Below are positions 21,313 to 27,926 of a stretch of DNA of 27,926 bases, piece after piece. Numbering within the stretch: position 1 is the stretch's first letter; each line of letters starts with the position of its first letter. Under the pieces are notes generated by a model. The model saw nothing but the letters and a program-made list of their open reading frames with translations, searched no databases and had not been told where the DNA came from. Where the stretch lies: contig CBDUSL010000006.1 in the NCBI GenBank assembly GCA_965370265.1, positions 1 through 27,926 of the forward strand, given 5' to 3'. The DNA comes from CBDUSL01 sp965370265 (GTDB lineage: Bacteria > Patescibacteriota > Patescibacteriia > JAXHNJ01). Position numbers and translations under genes: made by a program.

Positions 21313-23502
21313 ATGGTAAAAAAGCGTAAGAAAATAGAAAAAAATGAAAAGGAAAAGGAGGTTTCAAAAGAACCTCTTCTTAAACCCGAAGCCAGGCATG
21401 GGATTGGCATTGTTGTTTTATTTACCCTGGCTGTTTTAAGCATTCTCAGTTTATTTAATGTAGCCGGGGGCTTCGGCGAATTGATTAATACTGTCCTTAG
21501 CCATGTTTTCGGCTGGGGCAAATTTTTCTTCCCTGTTATTTTACTGGTCCTTGGATTTTTTCTCCTTAAACCGGAAAAATATCTTATCACCGGCACTAAT
21601 TACTTAGGACTGGTTTTATTTATTCTAAGTTATTCGGGTCTTCTACATGTCTTTATAGATATTAAAGGAGCAGTGGAAAAAATATCATCTGGTTCGGGCG
21701 GAGGATATGCCGGTCTTTTTTTAAGCTATCCCTTGCAGAAAATAATGGGCTTCTGGGCGACTTTAATCGTCCTTTTGGCCGTCTTTTTGGTTTCTCTTAT
21801 TTTGATGTATAATACTTCACTTCAAAATCTAGCGGAAAAAAGAGGCAAGCTTTCCTCTTTTAGATACCGGATAGGCTTTTTCTTTTCAAGGTTTAAAAAA
21901 GAAAAAAAAGTAAATTATGAAGAAGCGGGTTTTTCCAAAAGGGATTTGGATGATCAAACAAAAGAAATGGACGAGCAGAAAGAATTGCCTCTGGAAGAAG
22001 AAGGAGAGGAAATGGAAGTTATTGAAGATAAGCCAAAAAAACATAAGTCTAAAATAAAAATTCCTACCGACTTGCTTGATAATTCATCCACCCGGCCAAA
22101 AAGCGGAGATATTGAACTGAATAAATTAAAGATAAGAAAAACCCTGGAAAATTTTGGTATCGAGGTAGAGATGGGAGAAGTTAACGTTGGCCCTACGGTT
22201 ACTCAGTACACACTTAAGCCATCTGAAGGAGTTAAACTTTCCCAGATTACCAGTTTGCAAAACGATATTTCTTTGGCCCTAGCGGCTCATCCTATCCGCC
22301 TCGAAGCCCCCATTCCCGGAAAACCATTAGTTGGTATTGAGGTACCCAATCAGTCAGTCGCCCTGGTTAATTTAAAAGAAATAATTGATTCTAAGGAGTT
22401 TAAGGAAAGAAAATCAAATTTAAGTATCGGTTTAGGTAAGGATGTTTCCGGTAAACCTTTTGTTTCCGATTTAGATCCAATGCCGCATCTTTTGATTGCC
22501 GGAGCCACTGGTTCAGGGAAAAGTGTTTGTATAAATTCAATTATTTTAAGCTTAATGTATCAAAATTCTTCTGATGATCTTAAATTTATTTTGGTTGATC
22601 CGAAAAGGGTAGAACTTACTGTTTACAACGATAACCCTTATCTTTTGACGCCGGTTATTACGGAAACTAAAAAAACAATAAACGCTCTTCGCTGGCTAGT
22701 CGCTGAAATGGAACGCCGTTTTCAAATTCTTTCAAAAACTGGCAAACGTGATATTCATATTTACCATCGGGAGATTGACGACGGCATGCCTTTTATAGTT
22801 TTGATAATTGATGAACTGGCTGACTTGATGTCAGTGGCGGCGGTTGAAATTGAATCGGCAATTATAAGACTGGCCCAAATGGCCCGAGCCGTAGGAATTC
22901 ATCTTGTTTTGGCGACCCAGCGGCCTTCAGTCAATGTTATTACCGGTTTGATCAAGGCCAATATAACGGCTAGAATTGCCTTTAATGTCGCTTCTGGCGT
23001 AGATTCCCGGACGATTATTGATACAAGCGGAGCGGAAAAACTGCTGGGCAATGGTGATATGCTTTTTGTCTCTTCAGAATTATCCAAACCTAAGCGTATT
23101 CAAGGTGCTTATGTTTCAGAAAAAGAGGTAAAGAGAGTGGTTGATTTCATCAAACAAAATGAAAAAGCAGAATATAATGATGAAATAGTTGAAAAGCCCC
23201 AAGCCCCTCCCTTGGGTACTAGTATGGAAGATTTGGGTGACGACGAATTAACGGCTCAAGCTAAAGAAATAATATTAAGAGCCAATAAAGCCTCTGCCTC
23301 TCTTCTTCAGAGAAGGCTCCGAATCGGCTATGCCCGGGCAGCCAGAATTCTTGATTTATTGGAAGATCAGGGATTTATCGGCCCGATTGACGGAGCGAAG
23401 CCCAGGGAGGTTTTGGTAAGCCGCCCAGAAAATATACCCGTGGAAAACAATCTGGCCGAAGAGGAAATAGATTCGGAAGAAGAAAAAAATGACAGTTTTT
23501 AA
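21313..23502 (+). CDS. ftsK: FtsK/SpoIIIE DNA translocase
   Basis: 729 residues; a membrane-anchored motor that pumps chromosomal DNA through the division septum. Four hydrophobic segments lie in about residues 30-170, followed by a charged linker (about 190-260). The motor contains HLLIAGATGSGKSV (Walker A, about 397-404), DPKRVELTVY, FIVLIIDELADL (Walker B, D500/E501), LATQRPSVNVITGLIKANI and DTSGAEKLLGNGDMLF. The C-terminal winged-helix gamma domain (ASASLLQRRLRIGYARAARI) recognises orienting DNA motifs. The last 14 bases overlap the next gene. Confidence 0.96.
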   Translation: MVKKRKKIEKNEKEKEVSKEPLLKPEARHGIGIVVLFTLAVLSILSLFNVAGGFGELINTVLSHVFGWGKFFFPVILLVLGFFLLKPEKYLITGTNYLGLVLFILSYSGLLHVFIDIKGAVEKISSGSGGGYAGLFLSYPLQKIMGFWATLIVLLAVFLVSLILMYNTSLQNLAEKRGKLSSFRYRIGFFFSRFKKEKKVNYEEAGFSKRDLDDQTKEMDEQKELPLEEEGEEMEVIEDKPKKHKSKIKIPTDLLDNSSTRPKSGDIELNKLKIRKTLENFGIEVEMGEVNVGPTVTQYTLKPSEGVKLSQITSLQNDISLALAAHPIRLEAPIPGKPLVGIEVPNQSVALVNLKEIIDSKEFKERKSNLSIGLGKDVSGKPFVSDLDPMPHLLIAGATGSGKSVCINSIILSLMYQNSSDDLKFILVDPKRVELTVYNDNPYLLTPVITETKKTINALRWLVAEMERRFQILSKTGKRDIHIYHREIDDGMPFIVLIIDELADLMSVAAVEIESAIIRLAQMARAVGIHLVLATQRPSVNVITGLIKANITARIAFNVASGVDSRTIIDTSGAEKLLGNGDMLFVSSELSKPKRIQGAYVSEKEVKRVVDFIKQNEKAEYNDEIVEKPQAPPLGTSMEDLGDDELTAQAKEIILRANKASASLLQRRLRIGYARAARILDLLEDQGFIGPIDGAKPREVLVSRPENIPVENNLAEEEIDSEEEKNDSF

Positions 23503-24172
23503 AAAGAAGGAAATAGCCAATAAAACACTTGGAGAAAGATTGAAAAGAATTCGGGAGGAAGCGGGCATTTCTCTGGAAGAAATGGAGGAAAAAATTGCTA
23601 TTTCAAAAAAATATATTAATAGTCTGGAAGAAGGAAGGTATGAAGATTTGCCGGGCGAAGTCTATACTAAAAGTTTTTTAAAAAAATATTCTCAGGCGGT
23701 TAGGGTCAACGAAGAAAAAGTGATGAAAATGTATGAAAAAGAAGAAAATGTTTTTCGGGGTTTAAACAAGGATAAAAAAAACCAGTATCTTCCCCCAAGA
23801 GGAAAAGTAAGTTTTAGCCCTTTTAATCCTAAATTTTTTAAAAATGGTATTATTGTTTTATTAATTCTCGGTATTCTTGTATACTTAGGCTGGGAATTGA
23901 CTAATGTTATTTCTCCGCCTAAGCTTGAAGTAAGCTATCCGCCGGATAAGATGGTCACAACTGAAAAAGTACTTACTATTTCCGGCCAGACAGAGAAGGA
24001 GATAAAAGTACTGGTAAATGGCAAGGAGGTTTATGTGGATACGGACGGCCGTTTTACTGAAGAGTTGGTTTTAAAGGACGGAGTAAACATTATTGAGATT
24101 TCAGCCCATAAAAAACAAGGACGGGAAAGTAAAATTACCCGGGAAATATTATTAAAAAATGATAATTTATAA
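23489..24172 (+). CDS. RodZ-like HTH / transmembrane protein
   Basis: 227 residues. The N-terminal Cro/C1-type helix-turn-helix of the RodZ kind (TLGERLKRIREEAGISLEEM, then KYINSLEEGRYEDLPGEVYTKSFLKKYSQ; about 13-70) is followed by a cytoplasmic linker, one transmembrane segment (GIIVLLILGILVYLGWEL, about 119-137) and an extracytoplasmic beta-sandwich-like domain (KLEVSYPPDKMVTTEKVLTI, NGKEVYVDTDGRFTEEL, GVNIIEI). RodZ links MreB to the cell wall. Here the outer domain looks like a bacterial Ig-like domain, so a different partner is possible. It overlaps ftsK by 14 bases and lies 29 bases before recA. Confidence 0.8.
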   Translation: MTVFKKKEIANKTLGERLKRIREEAGISLEEMEEKIAISKKYINSLEEGRYEDLPGEVYTKSFLKKYSQAVRVNEEKVMKMYEKEENVFRGLNKDKKNQYLPPRGKVSFSPFNPKFFKNGIIVLLILGILVYLGWELTNVISPPKLEVSYPPDKMVTTEKVLTISGQTEKEIKVLVNGKEVYVDTDGRFTEELVLKDGVNIIEISAHKKQGRESKITREILLKNDNL

Positions 24173-24201
24173 TAATTTTTGGTGGTAGAAAGGATATATG
24201 T

Positions 24202-25266
24202 ATGGTTAAAAAAAAGTCAGAAAAGAGCGAGGATCCCAAAGGAACCCCTTCGGGGAAAACAATTAAAGACGGTTCAAACCGGGCTAAATCGGCCCTGGAA
24301 GCGATTGAACAGATTAAAGAACGTTTTGGTGAGGGCTCAATTATGAAGTTCGGAGAAACCCGGGCGACAGACGTGCCCTCTGTTTCCACAGGCTGTTTTT
24401 CTTTGGACATCGCTCTGGGAGTTGGAGGTTTGCCGCGGGGCCGGGTTATTGAAATCTTCGGGCCCGAAGCATCCGGAAAAACCACCTTAGCTCAACATGT
24501 AGTGGCCGAGGTGCAAAAAGCAGGTGGTTTAGCCGCTTTTATTGACGCTGAGCATGCGCTTGATCCGGCTTACGCCAAAAAAATCGGGGTAAACATAGAT
24601 GACATGTTAATTTCCCAACCGGACACCGGAGAACAAGCTCTTGAGATTTTAGAAACATTGGTCCGTTCAAACGGAGTGGATGTGGTGGTGATTGATTCGG
24701 TGGCGGCCCTGACACCAAAAGCGGAAATTGAAGGTGAAATGGGGGCCCATCACATGGCTCTTCAGGCCAGGTTAATGAGCCAGGCTTTGAGAAAGCTTAC
24801 GGCCATTGTTGCCAAAACAAAAACAATTGTTATTTTCATCAATCAGACCAGGATGAGAATCGGAGTTTTCTTTGGCAATCCGGAAACAACCACTGGCGGT
24901 ATGGCGTTGAAATTTTATTCTTCTGTTAGAATTGAAACCAGAAGAATCGGCCAGATAAAAAAAGGAGAACAGATTATCGGCAACCGAACCAGAGCAAAAG
25001 TTGTAAAAAATAAAGTGGCCGCCCCATTTAAAAACACGGAATTTGACATTATGTATAGCGAGGGTATTTCTCGGGAAACAGACGCGATTGACACCGGCTT
25101 AAAGTATGGGGTAGTTACCAAGTCCGGAACAACTCTTAGCTATGGTGAAACTAAACTTGGCGTAGGGCGCGAAAGATCCAGACAATTCCTAAAGCAAAAT
25201 CCGAAAGTGTTAAGTGAAATAAAAAAAGAAATTTGGAAAGCAGTTAAGGAGGACAAAGATAATTAA
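24202..25266 (+). CDS. recA: Recombinase RecA
   Basis: 354 residues. Homologous recombination and SOS coprotease. Walker A GPEASGKTT, AAFIDAEHALDP, VVVIDSVAALTPKAEIEGEMG (Walker B and L1) and NQTRMRIGVFFGNPETTTGG (L2) are all present. L1/L2 show small variations (GAHHMALQARLM for the usual GDSHMGLQARLM; NQTRM for NQIRM). The N-terminus has an extra Lys/Ser-rich 25 residues and the C-terminus lacks the usual long acidic tail. AGAAAGGA is the Shine-Dalgarno. No LexA-box-like palindrome was noticed upstream. Confidence 0.98.
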   Translation: MVKKKSEKSEDPKGTPSGKTIKDGSNRAKSALEAIEQIKERFGEGSIMKFGETRATDVPSVSTGCFSLDIALGVGGLPRGRVIEIFGPEASGKTTLAQHVVAEVQKAGGLAAFIDAEHALDPAYAKKIGVNIDDMLISQPDTGEQALEILETLVRSNGVDVVVIDSVAALTPKAEIEGEMGAHHMALQARLMSQALRKLTAIVAKTKTIVIFINQTRMRIGVFFGNPETTTGGMALKFYSSVRIETRRIGQIKKGEQIIGNRTRAKVVKNKVAAPFKNTEFDIMYSEGISRETDAIDTGLKYGVVTKSGTTLSYGETKLGVGRERSRQFLKQNPKVLSEIKKEIWKAVKEDKDN

Positions 25267-25327
25267 AATTTGTAGTAGTTAAAATAAAAAAGAAATCTGG
25301 AAGTTAAATATTATTTGAATACAGAAT

Positions 25328-25354
25328 GCCGCCGGATGATTGGCGGCGTTTTGT
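25328..25354 (+). terminator. Intrinsic terminator after recA
   Basis: GCCGCC (25328-25333) pairs with GGCGGC (25342-25347) around an eight-base loop, followed by GTTTTGTT. It probably ends the ftsK-rodZ-recA unit. Confidence 0.75.
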
Positions 25355-25381
25355 TATACAAAAGACCTTATTAAGGATTTT

Positions 25382-25390
25382 TGGTATAAT
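25382..25390 (+). promoter_or_regulatory. Extended -10 promoter of the tail-fibre-like gene
   Basis: TGGTATAAT fits TGnTATAAT; the start point would be near 25397, 27 bases before the ATG. No good -35 is seen. Confidence 0.5.
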
Positions 25391-25423
25391 AAAAGATAAT
25401 AATAAACTAATGATATAAAAATC

Positions 25424-26875
25424 ATGACTAAAAAAAGAAGGTTAATAAAAAACCTAAAAGTTTATTCCTTTAGCCTGGTTATACTGATACTGTTTTTTAC
25501 TATTTCGGTTTTGTTAGGTCCAATTAAATCAGCTTTGAGTCAAGAGGAGGTTGCTGAATATATTGGTCTTGCGGTTGAAGGAGGTTTTTCGGTTTCAGGG
25601 CCACAGATAATTTTTGGAACTTCTGACTTTAAAGGCACTCTTTATAACTCAACGGCTGATTTAACCGTGGGCGACAACCTAAGAGTCGACGGTTATCTTT
25701 GGAGAAATTTCGGGGCAGTCAAAATTAATGATGATTTAAGCGTTAGCGGTTCAATTAATGCGGGCAGTTGGGCCGGTGATCAAATAGAAGATATTTATAT
25801 TTCTGCCTTGGCTTCTGCCTCCCAGGGAGATATTATTTATTACAACGGACAATCCTGGGTTAAGCTGATGGCCGGTACATTGGGTCAGTATTTACAAACT
25901 CGTGGCACTGGATCAAATCCTCTATGGGCTAGTGCTAGCTCATTAGATGAAAGTGACCCTGTATTTAACGAAAGCGCAGCCAGTAACATTGTTACTTCAA
26001 ATATTACCAACTGGAATGCCGCTTATTCCTGGGGGGATCATTCTTCTGAAGGCTATCTAATTGGTGCTTCAAGCGCCACTGATAATGCCATTACTAGATT
26101 CGACGGTACAACTGGTGAAATTTTTCAAAATTCCGGGGTTATCATTGACAATAGCAATAATATATCCGGTATAAATACGCTGACTGCTAGTAATTTAGCT
26201 GGCACTTTAACAACCGCTGCGCAGGGCAATATTACCAGCTTGGGAAAACTTACTTCTTTAGAGGTGAACGAACTTAAATCTTATGCCGCTTCACAACTAG
26301 GTGACGGCGGGACAACAAACTATGTTAATTTCGCAACCGACGGCGAAATTAATTTACACGGCACAGCAAGAGTAACAGTTGATAATTATATTACTGCTTC
26401 AGGGGTAAAAGCTCCAGGGGCCAAACCGGCGACATTTATAGAACATGGAATATGCGGGGCATGGCAATTTGCTGATGCAGGGGCTGGAAATGAAGAAAGT
26501 ATTTCGGGAACACTTAAACTGCCCACACAAATGGATAAGACGGTAGCACCTATATTAAAAATAGGTTGGTCAGCAAATGGAGTAAGCCCAGGAAATTGTG
26601 AATGGCAATTAGAGTATGTATATAGAAGCCCGAATGAAGCAACTGACGCAGCAGCTCAAGAAACACTGACTGCTACAGGAACAGCTTCAGCTACATCCAA
26701 TGGACTTATGATAACGGTATTCACGGGGATGGATTTACCTTCAGGAACTGACCAGGCAATGTTTTATAAAATAACAAGACTATCAGATGGTGGTAATGAT
26801 ACTATTGTTGATACCGTAGAATTAAGAGGTCTGCTGTTTACTCACACAAGAAATACTCTCGGAACAGCTTTATAA
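25424..26875 (+). CDS. Secreted protein with phage tail-fibre-like modules
   Basis: 483 residues. A basic start and hydrophobic segment (about 13-37) form a signal peptide or anchor. Then come beta-repeat stretches (LTVGDNLRVDGYL, INDDLSVSGSINAG), QGDIIYYNGQSWVKL...GTLGQYLQTRG, WNAAYSWGDHSSEGYL and ATDNAITRFDGTTGEIFQNS...IDNSNNISGINTLTAS, all motifs I associate with phage tail fibres and surface proteins carrying trimeric fibre repeats. The C-terminal 150 residues (from about FIEHGICGAWQF) form a separate compact beta-domain of the type seen in virion or fibre tips. No chaperone, peptidase or phage genes are near, so this is more likely a domesticated surface fibre than a prophage piece. It is a single-gene unit. 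Confidence 0.6.
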   Translation: MTKKRRLIKNLKVYSFSLVILILFFTISVLLGPIKSALSQEEVAEYIGLAVEGGFSVSGPQIIFGTSDFKGTLYNSTADLTVGDNLRVDGYLWRNFGAVKINDDLSVSGSINAGSWAGDQIEDIYISALASASQGDIIYYNGQSWVKLMAGTLGQYLQTRGTGSNPLWASASSLDESDPVFNESAASNIVTSNITNWNAAYSWGDHSSEGYLIGASSATDNAITRFDGTTGEIFQNSGVIIDNSNNISGINTLTASNLAGTLTTAAQGNITSLGKLTSLEVNELKSYAASQLGDGGTTNYVNFATDGEINLHGTARVTVDNYITASGVKAPGAKPATFIEHGICGAWQFADAGAGNEESISGTLKLPTQMDKTVAPILKIGWSANGVSPGNCEWQLEYVYRSPNEATDAAAQETLTATGTASATSNGLMITVFTGMDLPSGTDQAMFYKITRLSDGGNDTIVDTVELRGLLFTHTRNTLGTAL

Positions 26876-26979
26876 TTATCATTTATAATATCTATTCTAT
26901 AAATTGGGTGAGGTCTCTCAATTTAAACAAGTTTATGTTTATTAATTTGCTTATATTTTTGAAATAGATTTTCATATGG

Positions 26980-27017
26980 AAAAAACAAAAAGAAACCCGC
27001 TGGTGAAAACTGGCGGG
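26980..27017 (-). terminator. Intrinsic terminator of the minus-strand operon
   Basis: CCCGCTGG (26996-27003) and CTGGCGGG (27010-27017) form an eight-pair stem with wobbles. On the minus strand it is followed by a T-rich run (complement of 26980-26995). It begins right after the stop codon of the membrane-protein gene. On the plus strand CTTTATATT gives weaker termination for the convergent fibre gene. Confidence 0.75.
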
Positions 27018-27019
27018 CT

Positions 27020-27679
27020 TTATATTAAGCCAAAACCCTTTAAGAGAGTATAGAGCAGGGCGGTTGAGATGAGGATAGTAATATTGTCATCCAGCTTTAA
27101 TTTGGCTGAATAAGCTTCCACAAAAGTGGCCAAAATACTGCCCAAAAAAGCCGTGGCCAGGTTATAGATGGCCGGGTTAAAGTAGTTAAGGTAAACAAGG
27201 CTAAAAATAAAGCTGGTTAGGAAAAAAGCCAGACTGCCACTTAAAGTTTTCCGGCCTTTTAAATATGGCTTATAAGGAAAGATGCGGCCGAAAATTTCAG
27301 CCATTGGATCGGCTAATCCGGCACTTATAGCCGCTAAAGAAGGGATCACTTTACCGGGAAATGGCATTATAATGGTAAAACCAAGAGCAATCCAAAAAGC
27401 ACCAGTTAGATTCTTTTTTTCGCTTTTTCTAACCAAACCTAATTTTATCCAGTCAAAGTATATTCTTTTTTGAAGTCGGCGATGGCGCCTGACAAGCTCT
27501 ATAAGCGACATAATGGTCAAAAAAGCAATAGCAATATATAAGCGATCGGGAAAATCAAAAAAGTATATTACGGTCAGAGGAATTAAACCAGTAAAAAATA
27601 TATGAAAAATCTTTCTTTCAATCCGAAACCCCTTTCTTTCAAAAAAGCGGTTAATTTTTTTGATTATTTTCGGTTTCAT
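27020..27679 (-). CDS. Polyprenol/diacylglycerol kinase or phosphatidate cytidylyltransferase-like membrane protein
   Basis: 219 residues, with about six hydrophobic segments. The motifs of the dolichol kinase/CTP-dependent lipid kinase group are seen: ERKIFHIFF near the N-terminus, SAGLADPMAEIFGR (about 135-148), KGRKTLSGSLAFF and VEAYS..LDDNITILI near the C-terminus. The family phosphorylates polyprenol or diacylglycerol or makes CDP-lipids; sequence alone does not decide which. It starts two bases after the stop of the upstream radical SAM gene and is coupled to it. Confidence 0.78.
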   Translation of the reverse strand: MKPKIIKKINRFFERKGFRIERKIFHIFFTGLIPLTVIYFFDFPDRLYIAIAFLTIMSLIELVRRHRRLQKRIYFDWIKLGLVRKSEKKNLTGAFWIALGFTIIMPFPGKVIPSLAAISAGLADPMAEIFGRIFPYKPYLKGRKTLSGSLAFFLTSFIFSLVYLNYFNPAIYNLATAFLGSILATFVEAYSAKLKLDDNITILISTALLYTLLKGFGLI

Positions 27680-27681
27680 GA

Positions 27682-27926
27682 TTACTTTATTAACTCCTTT
27701 AAACCACGAGAAAAATTACATCCAACAATCCGGCAATATTTCTGGCAATCCTTAATTTTTTTACGCTCGGTAATCGCATTTTTAAGAATTTTTTTTGGAT
27801 CCTGTTTTTTAAGATTTCCAATTGATCCGTGTTTAAAACAAAATGTTGTATCACCATTGGGATAAACAACTAAATTTCGTTGACCGGCAAAACAACGATA
27901 TTTTAAAATATTTTCCGGGTTTAAAT
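27682..27926 (-). CDS. Radical SAM protein, C-terminal SPASM-like end only
   Basis: The reverse frame is open from the window edge to TAA at 27684-27682, 80 codons plus the stop. The sequence has YRCFAGQRNLVVYPNGDTTF, C (FCFKHGSIGNL), then DCQKYCRIVGCNF: the C-x-G...PNGD...C...IGNL...C-x3-C-x3-C spacing of the auxiliary-cluster tail found in radical SAM/SPASM-like enzymes. The catalytic CxxxCxxC part lies outside the window, so the substrate is unknown. Confidence 0.7.
   Translation of the reverse strand, partial: LNPENILKYRCFAGQRNLVVYPNGDTTFCFKHGSIGNLKKQDPKKILKNAITERKKIKDCQKYCRIVGCNFSRGLKELIK

Noticed and set aside
1..27926. CRISPR array, insertion sequence or prophage
   Set aside because: No regularly spaced repeats, transposase, integrase, capsid or terminase-like ORF was found.
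1..27926. Alternative genetic code with UGA read as Gly or Trp
   Set aside because: TGA ends several genes at the expected family length (for example FemAB at 7918) and no conserved gene has an internal TGA.

Overview
The window looks like chromosomal DNA of a Candidate Phyla Radiation (Patescibacteria, probably Parcubacteria-type) bacterium. The basis is its AT-rich composition and compact operons, a FemAB - nucleotidyltransferase pair, a Mur ligase lacking the usual N-terminal domain, FG-GAP and thrombospondin-1-like surface proteins of a kind common in that group, and rpoB/rpoC proteins with lineage-specific charged segments. TGA is used as a stop (for example at 7916, 9762 and 20996), so the standard bacterial code applies, not the UGA=Gly code of Gracilibacteria/Absconditabacteria. 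Family assignments come from reading motifs; no database was searched.

Layout. 1-1944 (-): uvrB, lacking only its extreme C-terminus. 2129-6289 (+): two secreted or anchored surface proteins, a heparinase II/III-like protein and an FN3/TSP1-like/FG-GAP beta-propeller protein, in the same frame and separated by one stop codon. 6323-8631: ruvA, a FemAB-type aminoacyltransferase and a sugar-nucleotidyltransferase. 8632-9113: a composite patch with a dispersed repeat, a 15-bp copy of the 5' end of a tRNA gene, two hairpins, a small GIY-YIG nuclease gene and tRNA-Arg(CCG). 9137-9815: a short leader with an intrinsic terminator and a boxA-like site, then an orphan PD-(D/E)XK nuclease-like gene with its own terminator. 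9852-12390: YjbQ family, EF-Tu domain-2-like protein, stand-alone LigD-type 3'-phosphoesterase and MurE-like ligase. 12391-20054: a 331-bp regulatory gap, then rpoB-rpoC. 20083-21271: strong promoters, a highly structured RNA (6S-like fold and/or attenuator), a boxA-like site, and a two-gene operon for a secreted 226-aa protein and a 74-aa precursor of a 38-residue Gly-tailed peptide. 21313-25266: ftsK, a RodZ-like protein and recA. 25424-26875: a secreted protein built from phage-tail-fibre-like modules. 26980-27926 (-): a polyprenol/diacylglycerol kinase-like or cytidylyltransferase-like membrane protein preceded by the C-terminal end of a radical SAM protein.

How the parts fit. Most genes are housekeeping: DNA repair and recombination (uvrB, ruvA, recA), transcription (rpoBC), chromosome segregation and cell shape (ftsK, RodZ-like) and envelope building (Mur ligase, FemAB, nucleotidyltransferase, lipid kinase). 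The accessory, less explained parts are the tRNA-linked GIY-YIG cassette, the two loci sharing a promoter - terminator - boxA - ribosome-binding-site leader, and the secreted peptide operon behind the structured RNA. These are the places where something undescribed is most likely.
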